The notes below the pieces were generated by a model. The model saw only the letters and a list, made by a program, of their open reading frames with translations, searched no databases and was not told the DNA's origin. Position numbers and translations under genes: made by a program. 53,474 nt of DNA, from the NCBI GenBank assembly GCA_018713255.1, contig DVFL01000013.1, forward strand, positions 1 through 53,474. Direction: 5' to 3'. Shown here one piece after another: positions 24,116 to 32,732 of the stretch; within the stretch, counting starts at the first letter, position 1; the number at the start of each line of letters is the position of its first letter. This stretch comes from Candidatus Cottocaccamicrobium excrementipullorum. GTDB lineage: Bacteria > Bacillota > Clostridia > Lachnospirales > Lachnospiraceae.

Positions 24116-24145
24116 TTGACAGAAGACGGGACAATGGCGTATACT
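24116..24145 (+). promoter_or_regulatory. promoter of the HD hydrolase gene
   Basis: TTGACA (24116-24121), 18-nt spacer, TATACT (24140-24145). Confidence 0.75.
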
Positions 24146-24175
24146 ACCTTCAAAAAGCAAAGGAGCTGAATCTGG

Positions 24176-24949
24176 ATGATTGATCTGAATAATGCCAGAA
24201 AACAGTTTGAGGAATATTTAAAGGGCTACGATGGGAGCGACAGCAAAATTCACTTAAAAGCAGTACATACCTTTTGTGTAATGGAAGCGGCGGACTCCAT
24301 CTGTCAGGGGGAAGGATTTTCCCAGGAAGACCGGCAGCTGGCGCTTTTGATTGCCCTTCTCCACGATATCGGGCGGTTTGAACAGCTGAAAGCCTTCAGC
24401 AGCTTTGACGACAAGCTTTTTGATCATGCCAGCTTCGGGGTGAAGGTACTGTTCGAAGAGGGATTGATCCGCCGGTTTATCGCTGATCCTCAGTATGACG
24501 GCATCATCCAGGCCGCTATCCGCTGGCATTCTGTGTACTCTTTAGATCAGGCAGGAGAACTGACGCCCCGTCAGCTCCTTCACTGCCGTATTATCCGGGA
24601 TGCGGACAAACTAGATAATTTCCGGGTAAAAGATACAGAACGACTGGAAACGTTATTTGATGTACCGGAGAAAGTGGTGGCTAATGAATCCATAACGCCG
24701 GCAATTCTGGAGGCCGTGCGCAGCCATCGCTGCATTCTTTCTTCAGACCGAGTTACCCATATGGACTGCTGGGTATCTTATCTGGCGTTTATTTTTGATT
24801 TGAATTTTGCAGCCAGTTTCCGCTGGATTAAGGAGAGAGATTACATGAACCGGAACATTAACCGGATTGCTTATGAGAATCCTCAGACGAAACGAGACAT
24901 GGAAGAAATTCGAAGAATTTGCTGTGCGTATATTGACCAGCATATTTAG
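24176..24949 (+). CDS. HD-domain phosphohydrolase
   Basis: A 257-residue cytoplasmic protein with the metal-binding HD signature: His in LKAVHTFCV (~31), HDIGR (~64-68), further His in DHASFG (~85) and HS in IRWHSVY (~117), and Asp in IRDADKLDNF (~141). This arrangement is typical of metal-dependent phosphohydrolases acting on nucleotides or phosphate esters. The start MIDLNNARK follows AAAGGAG. It stands alone between its promoter and the convergent thiC gene. The substrate cannot be inferred. Confidence 0.9.
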   Translation: MIDLNNARKQFEEYLKGYDGSDSKIHLKAVHTFCVMEAADSICQGEGFSQEDRQLALLIALLHDIGRFEQLKAFSSFDDKLFDHASFGVKVLFEEGLIRRFIADPQYDGIIQAAIRWHSVYSLDQAGELTPRQLLHCRIIRDADKLDNFRVKDTERLETLFDVPEKVVANESITPAILEAVRSHRCILSSDRVTHMDCWVSYLAFIFDLNFAASFRWIKERDYMNRNINRIAYENPQTKRDMEEIRRICCAYIDQHI

Positions 24950-24987
24950 CCCTCAGCGGGCAAAAAAACCATCAGAATCAGGAATAA

Positions 24988-25030
24988 AGGGCCTGGCTTC
25001 AAGGATTTGCAGAAGCCGGGCCCTGTTGTT
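24988..25030. terminator. terminator between convergent HD hydrolase and thiC genes
   Basis: AGGGCC-TGGCTTC pairs with GAAGCC-GGGCCCT around an 11-nt loop. On the plus strand it is followed by TGTTGTTTTATT, so it best serves the HD gene; on the minus strand the T-rich tail is short. Confidence 0.7.
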
Positions 25031-26341
25031 TTATTCATCAAAAATGCTGACGATTTCTCCGTCCAGAATCCGATTGGTATTTTTTACTGCACAGAAGTTT
25101 CCGCACATGCTGCAGGTATCTTCCTTTTCTGGCTTGGCTTCTGCGCGGTAGCGCCGGGCTTTCTCCGGGTCCATGCTTAAGTTGAACATCGCTTCCCAGT
25201 CCAGACGTTTTCTGGCTTCGCTCATCTGGTAATCCCAGTCAGCAGCGCCGGGAATTCCTTTGGCGATATCTGCAGCGTGGGCGGCGATTTTGGCGGCAAT
25301 GATTCCTTCTTTTACGTCAGCGGCGTTAGGCAGACGAAGATGTTCTGCCGGCGTTACATAGCAGAGGAAGGAGGCTCCGGCGGCAGCGGCGATGGCGCCT
25401 CCGATGGCGGAAGTAATATGATCATAGCCAGGGGCTACATCAGTGACCAGAGGCCCTAACACGTAGAAGGGAGCGCCGTGGCACAAGGTTTTCTGAATTT
25501 CCATGTTGGCGGCGATCTGGTTCATCGGCATATGGCCCGGCCCTTCAATCATTACCTGTACATCCTTTGCCCAGGCTCTTTTTGTCAGTTCTCCCAAGGT
25601 AACCAGTTCCTCGATCTGGGCTGTGTCTGTGGCATCGGCAAGACAGCCGGGACGGCAGGCATCTCCCAGGCTTAAGGTAATGTCGTATTCCTGACAGATA
25701 TCAAGAATGTCATCGAAATATTCGAAGAATGGATTTTCCTTTCCCGTCATTTCCATCCAGGCAAACATGATGGAACCGCCTCTGGAGACAATGTTCATCA
25801 GACGTTTGTTTTCTTTGAAGCGGGCGGCGGTAGCACGGTTCATGCCGCAGTGAATGGTCATGAAATCCACTCCGTCTTCTGCGTGCATCCGAACAATATC
25901 CAGCCACTCTTCAGAGGTAATCTGACCTAAGGGCTTGTGATAATATACCACCGCGTCATAAATGGGAACTGTTCCGATCATGGCAGGGCAGTCGGCGGTC
26001 AGTTTTCTGCGGAAGGTTCTGGTATCGCCGTAGGAACTTAAATCCATAATGGATTCTGCCCCCATCTCTACTGCAGAGCGGACTTTTTCGTACTCCATCT
26101 CCACATCTTTCCAGTCCCGGGATACTCCGAGATTTACGTTGATTTTTGTGGTAAGTTTAGCCCCTACGCCGTTTGGACGGATCGAGGTGTGCTTTTTGTT
26201 GCAGGGAATGATCACTTGTCCCTTTGCCATCAGTTCCCTTAAAGCTTCTGGTTCCATATGCTCCTTTTCGGCAACCGCTTTCATCTGCGGAGTGATAATG
26301 CCCTGGCGGGCAGCATTCATCTGTGTAGTATACTCAGACAT
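25031..26341 (-). CDS. thiC: phosphomethylpyrimidine synthase
   Basis: A 436-residue radical SAM enzyme converting aminoimidazole ribotide to HMP-phosphate, the pyrimidine half of thiamine. Visible landmarks: GTVPIYDAV (~128), MTIHCGMN (~155), [10 protein letters not shown] (~217), [11 protein letters not shown] (~255) and a C-terminal Cys cluster CSMCGNFC (~410) for the 4Fe-4S cluster. The Cys spacing is CX2CX3C as written here, one residue shorter than the textbook CX2CX4C. Length is that of the short clostridial form lacking the N-terminal domain. It is preceded by a TPP riboswitch and terminator, so it is repressed when thiamine pyrophosphate is abundant. Confidence 0.96.
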   Translation of the reverse strand: MSEYTTQMNAARQGIITPQMKAVAEKEHMEPEALRELMAKGQVIIPCNKKHTSIRPNGVGAKLTTKINVNLGVSRDWKDVEMEYEKVRSAVEMGAESIMDLSSYGDTRTFRRKLTADCPAMIGTVPIYDAVVYYHKPLGQITSEEWLDIVRMHAEDGVDFMTIHCGMNRATAARFKENKRLMNIVSRGGSIMFAWMEMTGKENPFFEYFDDILDICQEYDITLSLGDACRPGCLADATDTAQIEELVTLGELTKRAWAKDVQVMIEGPGHMPMNQIAANMEIQKTLCHGAPFYVLGPLVTDVAPGYDHITSAIGGAIAAAAGASFLCYVTPAEHLRLPNAADVKEGIIAAKIAAHAADIAKGIPGAADWDYQMSEARKRLDWEAMFNLSMDPEKARRYRAEAKPEKEDTCSMCGNFCAVKNTNRILDGEIVSIFDE

Positions 26342-26420
26342 CGTTTTCCTCCTTAACCGTAACCTTAAGCTTCACCTAAGAGGCGGCGAGCTTTTTAGCA
26401 AGTATACTGATTGGCTGCCC

Positions 26421-26463
26421 GAGAAAAAGAAAAACTGCGGCATACCCGCAAGGTATGACGCAG
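26421..26463 (-). terminator. expression-platform terminator of the TPP riboswitch
   Basis: On the minus strand CTGCGTCATACC and GGTATGCCGCAG form a 12-bp stem with one mismatch, followed by TTTTTCTTTTTCT. It lies between the aptamer and thiC, giving transcription attenuation. Confidence 0.85.
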
Positions 26464-26477
26464 CAGCATCCGGCAAT

Positions 26478-26566
26478 CTTTCCCTACGTTGGCATTATCC
26501 AAATCAGGTTATGGGTCAAAGCAATATCAGCTTACTCTCAGCCTGCTTTCTGCAAGCTCCCCTTAA
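26478..26566 (-). ncRNA. TPP riboswitch (THI element) upstream of thiC
   Basis: On the minus strand the conserved THI elements are all present in order: GGGGAGC, CTGAGAG, GACCCATAACCTGATTTGG, and ATAATGCCAACGTAGGGAA. The aptamer binds thiamine pyrophosphate and is followed by the terminator at 26421-26463. Confidence 0.95.
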
Positions 26567-26674
26567 TTAATCCATATTTTACCCCAGGGAGCGGGACAAG
26601 TCAAGGAACTTTTTGGCCCTTCCTGTTTTCTTAGCATCGGCGTACAGGGGGAACATCAGTCCTGAACCCTGATG

Positions 26675-28063
26675 CTAGTTTTGCTCCAGATGAAGAATCT
26701 GTCCTCCCAGCTTTTGGGCGTCTTCTTCTTCGTGGGTAGATAAAATCAAAAGTCTTTTTTGAGATTTTTCCAGGATATACAGGATCACCTGATCCTTCGT
26801 CTCTTCATCCAGTCCCGTAAACGGTTCATCCATAATCAGGATGGGAGAGGGCGTCAACAGCGCCCGGGCGATGGCGGTCCGGCGTTTCATTCCTCCGCTG
26901 AGGGTGGAGACAGGCCGATTCAGGCATTCTGCAGGAAGAATCCGCTGGAGTTCTCTGGCAGCCTGGGCCCGGGAGAGGGAGGGAACTGCCAGCCGAATAT
27001 TATCAATGGGAGAAAAATTCTGACACAGCCGGTCCTCCTGGAAAACCGCAGCGACAGGTACCGGACTCTTTTTGGTCTCTTGAAAGAAAACTTCTCCGGA
27101 GTCTGCTGATTCAAGTCCTAGAAGAATCCGAAAAAGAGTGGTTTTTCCGTAGCCAGAGGGGGCCATAATACATTGCGGCTTCCCGGGAAGAAGGGTAAGG
27201 GACAAATTTTTCAGTACTTTGAGCTGCCCATAACTTTTGTTCAGGTTTTGGATCACAAGACCAGGAGAAGAAAAAGATTCTGGACTGGGCGGAAGGATTG
27301 AACTCCACACCAAAAGACCGCCTTTTCGAGTCTGGGACAGCAGGAAAAGAAACAGGTGCTCAAATAGTCCGCTGACCAGAATAATCACCAGGGTCCAGGC
27401 GAACAAACCTGGGGTATCCAGATAAATTTTAGACATATAAAGGCCTTCTCCAATCGTATTGTCCGGTACGCCGATTACCTCGGCAGCTACGCCGGATTTC
27501 CAGCTCATTCCCAATGCAGTGCGGCAGGCGCTGGTCAAATAGGGAAGAAGAGCAGGCCAGTACAGGCAGCGGATTTTTCTCCATCCAGTAATGGAAAAAA
27601 CCTGAGCCATTTCCAGAAGCTTTTGGTCGGTGCTGGACAGCCCGGCGATGGTATTAACATAAAGAATAGGAAATACCACCAGAAATGCAATGAGCACCGA
27701 AAGATTTTCAGAACCTGCCCAAATCAGGGCAAGAATCACAAAAGAAGCCACAGGAACGGACTTGAGGAATGCAATTACCGGCTGCAGAACATCCTGGAGA
27801 AAGGGGAAAACAAATGCTGCCGCCCCCACTAGAATTCCCAGGAAAAAGGCGCCAAGGAATCCAAGGCTGATTTTCGTGAAGGAGGCGGCTAAAGAGAGCC
27901 AGAAGCTGCCTTCCCAAAACAGGGATGCCAAAGCTAAAAGCACCTCTGCCGGCCCTACCAGCAGAATATTATTGTGGATCATCCAGGCTGCAGCCTGCCA
28001 TAAAACCAGCCAGAACAGAATAATCATCACTGACCGAAGCCTTTTGGCGGAAGGATGCTTCAT
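26675..28063 (-). CDS. ABC transporter permease-ATPase fusion
   Basis: A 462-residue single-chain fusion. Residues 1-~245 are a NitT/TauT-type permease with about six membrane helices and a coupling loop (LLEMAQVFSITGWRKI, ~149). Residues ~260-462 are a compact ATPase: Walker A APSGYGKTT (~293), a Q-loop at VFQEDRLC, signature TLSGGMKRR (~378), Walker B ILIMDEPFTG (~398) and H-loop STHEEED. In this family permease and ATPase are normally separate chains, and the ATPase here is ~50 residues shorter than usual SsuB. It lies 64 bp downstream of a binding-protein gene. Proximity to thiC hints at a thiamine-precursor importer, but the substrate is unproven and no riboswitch precedes it. Confidence 0.88.
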   Translation of the reverse strand: MKHPSAKRLRSVMIILFWLVLWQAAAWMIHNNILLVGPAEVLLALASLFWEGSFWLSLAASFTKISLGFLGAFFLGILVGAAAFVFPFLQDVLQPVIAFLKSVPVASFVILALIWAGSENLSVLIAFLVVFPILYVNTIAGLSSTDQKLLEMAQVFSITGWRKIRCLYWPALLPYLTSACRTALGMSWKSGVAAEVIGVPDNTIGEGLYMSKIYLDTPGLFAWTLVIILVSGLFEHLFLFLLSQTRKGGLLVWSSILPPSPESFSSPGLVIQNLNKSYGQLKVLKNLSLTLLPGKPQCIMAPSGYGKTTLFRILLGLESADSGEVFFQETKKSPVPVAAVFQEDRLCQNFSPIDNIRLAVPSLSRAQAARELQRILPAECLNRPVSTLSGGMKRRTAIARALLTPSPILIMDEPFTGLDEETKDQVILYILEKSQKRLLILSTHEEEDAQKLGGQILHLEQN

Positions 28064-28127
28064 GCTCCCTGCCTCCTTTCTTTAACGGATTATTAGCCGG
28101 CTTATGCCGGGTTAAATCAAGCTGAAA

Positions 28128-29237
28128 TTATGCCCCGTAATAGAAATCATCAGCCGGCATAGCGCCGCCGACAGAAGCTGGATCCTGGTCAAACAGCACC
28201 TGAAGGTATCCGCTTAAAGCTGCTTTCATATCGCTGCCGGTAATGCAGGTGATATTGCAGTAAGGAAGAGCCTTCTGGGCAATGGGAGCCTGTTCAATGA
28301 TTCCGGTTTTTACCACAAGTTCAGCAGCGGCCTCCGGCTCGGTGTTGACATAGTCGGCAGATTTTGCATGTTCTTCCAGGAAAGCTTCCACTGCTTCCGG
28401 CTGTTCTTCCAGAAATTCATTGCGCACCACAGTAACACCGGTAACCAGCTGACTTCCGGCTTCAGTCTGAACAGAATCCCATTCCTTTGTCAGATCAAGC
28501 ACAATCTTTAAATCCGGGTTTTGAGTGCAGGCTACGGTAACAAAAGGCTGAGGCAGAACGCCGATGGCATCTGGATCTTCCTTCAGCAAAGCAGCAACCT
28601 CGGCAGATTCAGATTTGTACTCCAAAGTAAGATCCTCTGTGGTCATGCCGTTGGCAGATAACAGGTACTGGAAGATATAATCGGGAGTGGTTCCCTTTCC
28701 CGTCATATAGATGGTCCGCCCTTTCAGATCAGAGATAGTCTTAATGGAATCATCTGCAGAAACAACGTAAAGCACGCCAAGCGTATTAATATCAATGACG
28801 GAAATCTGGCCTTCCGTTTTGTTATAGAGGGTGGAGGCTACATTCGCCGGCACCAGGGCAATATCCAGATTTCCATTAATGATCTGAGGCATCAGTTCAT
28901 CGGCTGCAGTCACCATGGTGAATTCATAATCATTGGCGGCTGTTCCTTGTTCATTCTCCTCCATTAAGTATACTAATCCCATGGAGGTAGGACCTTTTAA
29001 TGAGCCCACCCGAACTTGGGTTTTCTCTCCATCACTTTCCTCTGCAGAAGGGGCGGCTTCCTCGGAAGCTTCCTGTGAATCTTCTGCGGCGGTTTCTGTG
29101 GTTTCTGCGGCGGTTTCCGCTGAAGTTTCTGCGGCGGTCTCTGCAGCAGTTTCATTGCTGGAGGAAGCATTGGAGCAGCCTCCAAGAATAGACAAGGCGG
29201 CGGCGCCGGCCAGAAGATAAGCTAACGTTTTTTTCAT
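28128..29237 (-). CDS. ABC transporter substrate-binding lipoprotein
   Basis: A 369-residue binding protein. The start MKKTLAYLLAG follows GAGAGGAG. A lipobox (LGGCS) ends the signal peptide, then an ~50-residue low-complexity linker of Ala/Glu/Thr repeats (AAETAAETSAETAAET) precedes the mature domain (QVRVGSLKGPTSMGLVYLM). The GPTSMGL start is typical of a NitT/TauT subgroup of unknown ligand. It is the first gene of an operon with the fused permease-ATPase and has its own consensus promoter. The next gene on that strand is thiC with its separate riboswitch. Confidence 0.9.
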   Translation of the reverse strand: MKKTLAYLLAGAAALSILGGCSNASSSNETAAETAAETSAETAAETTETAAEDSQEASEEAAPSAEESDGEKTQVRVGSLKGPTSMGLVYLMEENEQGTAANDYEFTMVTAADELMPQIINGNLDIALVPANVASTLYNKTEGQISVIDINTLGVLYVVSADDSIKTISDLKGRTIYMTGKGTTPDYIFQYLLSANGMTTEDLTLEYKSESAEVAALLKEDPDAIGVLPQPFVTVACTQNPDLKIVLDLTKEWDSVQTEAGSQLVTGVTVVRNEFLEEQPEAVEAFLEEHAKSADYVNTEPEAAAELVVKTGIIEQAPIAQKALPYCNITCITGSDMKAALSGYLQVLFDQDPASVGGAMPADDFYYGA

Positions 29238-29293
29238 GATAATCTCCTCTCAATTCTGTTTCAAAATTTGCGTTGCACTGAAACACAACCTAG

Positions 29294-29322
29294 ATTATAC
29301 TCCCAACCTCATCATTTGGCAA
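29294..29322 (-). promoter_or_regulatory. promoter of the fused-ABC operon
   Basis: On the minus strand TTGCCA (29322-29317), 17-nt spacer, TATAAT (29299-29294). Confidence 0.8.
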
Positions 29323-29434
29323 TTCCTCCGATGACTTCTGCAACCTCGGAAAAATGAGAAAAAATAGCAGCATATACAGTGAATCATGAGGAGTGACAAT
29401 TTCCGCGACAAGGCAAAATTCTATTGATAATAAG

Positions 29435-29464
29435 TTGACAATATGCGATAATATGCAGTATAAA
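29435..29464 (+). promoter_or_regulatory. promoter of the hydrogenase cluster
   Basis: TTGACA (29435-29440), 18-nt spacer, TATAAA (29459-29464), ~48 nt before the first start codon. Confidence 0.75.
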
Positions 29465-29512
29465 CTGGCGTTTGTCGCCTGGAATTTTTACAATTTTTCG
29501 GAGGGGATTACC

Positions 29513-29752
29513 ATGAAAGTAAAAATCTGTATTGGAAGTGCATGTCACCTTAAAGGTTCCAGAGAAATTATCCAAAAGCTGCAGCAGCTGGTGGCAGAAA
29601 ATCACCTTGAAGGCAAAGTGGATTTAAATGGAGCCTTCTGTACAGGAAACTGTGTGAAAGGCGTTTGTGTAACAGTGGATGGAGAATTATTTACCGTGTC
29701 TCCAGAAACGGCAGAGGACTTTTTCAAAAAGGAGATTATGGGGAGGCTGTAG
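29513..29752 (+). CDS. 2Fe-2S thioredoxin-like ferredoxin domain protein
   Basis: A 79-residue stand-alone version of the thioredoxin-like 2Fe-2S domain found in NuoE and HydC-type subunits. Cys ligands are in GSACHLKGS (~8) and GAFCTGNCVKGVC (~43-52). The start MKVKICIGSACH follows CGGAGGGG; the reading frame stays open further upstream but without a ribosome site. It likely carries electrons to the sensory hydrogenase encoded 3 bp downstream. Such small proteins head sensory [FeFe] hydrogenase clusters in Clostridia. Confidence 0.88.
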   Translation: MKVKICIGSACHLKGSREIIQKLQQLVAENHLEGKVDLNGAFCTGNCVKGVCVTVDGELFTVSPETAEDFFKKEIMGRL

Positions 29753-29755
29753 TCC

Positions 29756-31498
29756 ATGAAGCGGATTATCGACTTTAAAGCCACGAAATGTAAGCATTGT
29801 TACAAATGTGTCCGCAACTGCGGAGTGAAGGCCATTATGATTAAGAACGAGCGGGCGGAGATTATGCCGGATCGCTGTATTCTTTGCGGCCACTGCCTTC
29901 AGGTCTGTCCCCAGTCGGCCAAAACCCTGATCAGCGATTTGGAGAAGGTGCAGGAGATGGTTCGCCGGGGAGAAAAGGTGATTGTGTCCATTGCGCCATC
30001 ATACATGGGACTGTTAAAGCATCGTTCTATTGGTCAGGTCAATACCGCTCTGCGCAAGCTGGGTTTTGCCGATGTGCGCGAGACGTCAGAAGGGGCGGCT
30101 GTGGTGACGGCAGAATACGCCAGGCTTCTGGAAGAAGGCAAGATGGAGAATATCCTGACGACCTGCTGCCCCAGCGTCAATGATCTGATTGAGATTTACT
30201 ACCCTCAGCTTACTCCCTATATGGCGCCGGTGGTTTCCCCTATGATCGCCCATGGAATGATGCTGCGGAAGGAATACGGTCCTGAGGCGAAGATAGTTTT
30301 CCTGGGACCCTGCATTGCCAAAAAGAAAGAAGCGGCGGATGAACGTCATGAAGGCTATATTGACGCGGTGCTGAACTTTAACGACATTAACCGCTGGCTG
30401 GATGAAGAAAAAATTTCTATTGAAGAGTGCGAGGATACGCCCTTTAAGCAGCTTGATCCTAAGGTGAACCGACTTTATCCTGTGACGAACGGCATCGTGA
30501 ATTCCGTTCTCGCCACCGAAAAAAAGGTGGATCATTATCGGAAATTTTATGTTCATGGGACGAAAAACTGCATGGATCTTTGTGAAAGCATGCTGCGGGG
30601 AGAAATTTCCGGCTGCTTTATTGAGATCAATATGTGTACCGGCGGCTGTGTAAAAGGACCTACCGTGGAAGATGAAGGGTTCATCTCCCGCTTTAAGATT
30701 AAGCTGGATATGGAAGAGAATATATCTCGGGAGCCGGCAGATGAAGGGAGCCTTGAACGAGCCGTTGAGGGCCTGAATTTTAGCAAAGTATTTATGGACC
30801 GGGCGCCCAGAGATCCCATGCCCAGTGAAGAACAGATACGTCAGATCTTACATAAAACCGGAAAGGATCGTCCGGAAGATGAATTGAACTGCGGTGCCTG
30901 CGGCTATGCAACCTGCCGGGAGAAAGCAGTTGCCGTGTTCCAGGGCAAGGCGGAGCTGGAAATGTGTATTCCTTACATGCACGAGAAGGCGGAATCTCTG
31001 GCCAACCTGGTGATGGAAACTTCTCCCAACATGGTGCTGATTGTAGACCGGGATATGCGGATTAAAGAATATTCAGCAGTAGGAGAGAAATTCTTCGGCA
31101 AAACCAGACAGGAAGCGCTGCAGATGTATCTGGATGAATTTATTGATACCACAGATTTCCGATGGGTAATGGAAACGAAAAATAATATTCACGGCAAAAA
31201 GGTAGTTTATACCGACTACAATAATCTGGCAACACTGCAGAATATTGTTTACGTAGAAAAAGAAGATGTGGTGCTTGCTACTTTGATCGACATTACTCAC
31301 GAAGAAGAGCAGGCAAGAATGGAATATGAAAAGAAGCTGGAAACCATCGACCTGGCCCAGCGGGTTATCCATAAGCAGATGATGGTAGCGCAGGAGATCG
31401 CAGGGCTTCTCGGAGAGACCACAGCAGAGACGAAGACTACCTTGACCAAGCTTTGCGAGTCCCTGCTGGAGGACGGAAGTGAAAGCGAGGTCAAGTAA
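29756..31498 (+). CDS. sensory [FeFe] hydrogenase with PAS domain (HydS-type)
   Basis: A 580-residue protein. Two 4Fe-4S motifs (Cys 12/15/18/22 and 41/44/47/51) precede an H-cluster domain with TTCCPS (Cys 137/138), GPCIAKKKE (Cys 186) and MCTGGCVKG (Cys 294/298). An extra 4Fe-4S motif (Cys 379/382/387/404) is followed by a PAS domain (~415-525) and a helical tail. The L2 motif has Gly where catalytic hydrogenases have Met (MPC), while both L1 Cys are kept. In this layout the H-cluster domain is thought to sense H2 and pass a signal through PAS to the phosphatase encoded immediately downstream (TAATG overlap). Redox sensing rather than H2 turnover is the expected role. Confidence 0.9.
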   Translation: MKRIIDFKATKCKHCYKCVRNCGVKAIMIKNERAEIMPDRCILCGHCLQVCPQSAKTLISDLEKVQEMVRRGEKVIVSIAPSYMGLLKHRSIGQVNTALRKLGFADVRETSEGAAVVTAEYARLLEEGKMENILTTCCPSVNDLIEIYYPQLTPYMAPVVSPMIAHGMMLRKEYGPEAKIVFLGPCIAKKKEAADERHEGYIDAVLNFNDINRWLDEEKISIEECEDTPFKQLDPKVNRLYPVTNGIVNSVLATEKKVDHYRKFYVHGTKNCMDLCESMLRGEISGCFIEINMCTGGCVKGPTVEDEGFISRFKIKLDMEENISREPADEGSLERAVEGLNFSKVFMDRAPRDPMPSEEQIRQILHKTGKDRPEDELNCGACGYATCREKAVAVFQGKAELEMCIPYMHEKAESLANLVMETSPNMVLIVDRDMRIKEYSAVGEKFFGKTRQEALQMYLDEFIDTTDFRWVMETKNNIHGKKVVYTDYNNLATLQNIVYVEKEDVVLATLIDITHEEEQARMEYEKKLETIDLAQRVIHKQMMVAQEIAGLLGETTAETKTTLTKLCESLLEDGSESEVK

Positions 31499-32676
31499 TG
31501 GGAATTACGGTAGATGTTGCCTACAAAAGCCTGAACAAATTTACAGAAATTTTGTGTGGAGACAAGGTAGAGATTCTTCAGACCAAAGATTCTGATATTA
31601 TGATTCTGGCAGACGGCATGGGAAGCGGAGTAAAGGCAAATATTCTGGCTACTTTGACCTCCAAAATTTTGGGTACCATGTTTTTAAACGGCGCCACCCT
31701 GGAGGAATGTGTAGACACCATTGTCCAGACCCTTCCCGTATGCCAGGTGCGCCAGGTGGCTTATTCTACCTTCAGCATCTTGCAGGTTTATCACAGCGGC
31801 GAGGCTTATCTGGTAGAATTCGACAATCCAGGCTGCATTTTTATCCGGGACGGAAAATTGGTGCCGATTCCCCAGAATATTCGGGAGGTAGAAGGCAAGA
31901 AGATCAATGAATATCGCTTTACGGTTAAGCGGGGAGACGCCTTCATTCTCATGAGCGACGGCACCATTCATGCAGGAGTGGGAGAATTGCTGAATTTTGG
32001 CTGGCTCTGGGAGGATATTGCCGCCTATGCGGTAAAGCAGTACGCTCTGACAGTATCTGCCATTCGCCTGGCTAATGCGATCAGTCAGGCTTGTGATGAG
32101 CTTTACCAGTACCGGCCAGGAGACGATACGACTGTGGCGGTGATGCGGATTATTGACAGCAAGCCGGTGCACCTGATGACCGGTCCTGCCCAGAATCCTG
32201 CGGACGATGAAAAGATGGTGCGTGAATTTTTGAGCGACTCTACTGCCAGAACCATTGTCTGCGGCGGAACCAGCGCGACTATCGTTTCCAGAGTGCTGAA
32301 ACGGGAGCTGGACGTATCCATGGACTATGTAGATCCAGATATCCCGCCCATCGCCTACCTGGAGGGTATCGACCTGGTAACGGAAGGCGTGCTCACCCTA
32401 AATCGGGTTCTGCAGCTTCTGCGGCGTTATGTGAAGAACGAAACGGTGTCTGAGGAATTTTTCGATGAACTGGATAAGCCCAACGGGGCGTCCATGGTGG
32501 CGAAGATGATTATTGAGGACTGTACCGAGGTTCATCTGTATGTGGGGAGAGCTATTAACAGCGCTTACCAGAATCCGGGAATCCCCTTTGATCTGGGAAT
32601 CCGCCAGAATCTGGTGGAGCAGCTGAAACATACCATCGAGGAGATGGGCAAGCGAGTCACCGTCACTTATTATTAA
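31498..32676 (+). CDS. PP2C/SpoIIE-type protein phosphatase of the hydrogenase cluster
   Basis: A 392-residue cytoplasmic protein. Residues 1-~220 form a PP2C/SpoIIE phosphatase domain with metal motifs ILADGMGSG (~37), LMSDGTIHAG (~150) and GDDTTVAVMRI (~208). Residues ~230-392 form a second domain starting at the segment VCGGTSATIVSRVL, not recognised as a known enzyme. It starts inside the stop codon of the HydS gene (1-bp overlap), so translation is coupled. In sensory hydrogenase clusters the phosphatase is expected to relay the H2/redox signal to a phosphoprotein; no kinase or anti-sigma partner is in the window. Confidence 0.9.
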   Translation: MGITVDVAYKSLNKFTEILCGDKVEILQTKDSDIMILADGMGSGVKANILATLTSKILGTMFLNGATLEECVDTIVQTLPVCQVRQVAYSTFSILQVYHSGEAYLVEFDNPGCIFIRDGKLVPIPQNIREVEGKKINEYRFTVKRGDAFILMSDGTIHAGVGELLNFGWLWEDIAAYAVKQYALTVSAIRLANAISQACDELYQYRPGDDTTVAVMRIIDSKPVHLMTGPAQNPADDEKMVREFLSDSTARTIVCGGTSATIVSRVLKRELDVSMDYVDPDIPPIAYLEGIDLVTEGVLTLNRVLQLLRRYVKNETVSEEFFDELDKPNGASMVAKMIIEDCTEVHLYVGRAINSAYQNPGIPFDLGIRQNLVEQLKHTIEEMGKRVTVTYY

Positions 32677-32732
32677 AGGATATCAGAGGAAACAAGATTT
32701 GCATAAGAAAGTTGTTTAGAGGAGGAAAAATC

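Noticed and set aside
28933-29220. Repetitive Ala/Val/Ser frame on the plus strand
   Set aside because: It is the complement of the low-complexity Ala/Glu/Thr linker in the minus-strand binding protein.
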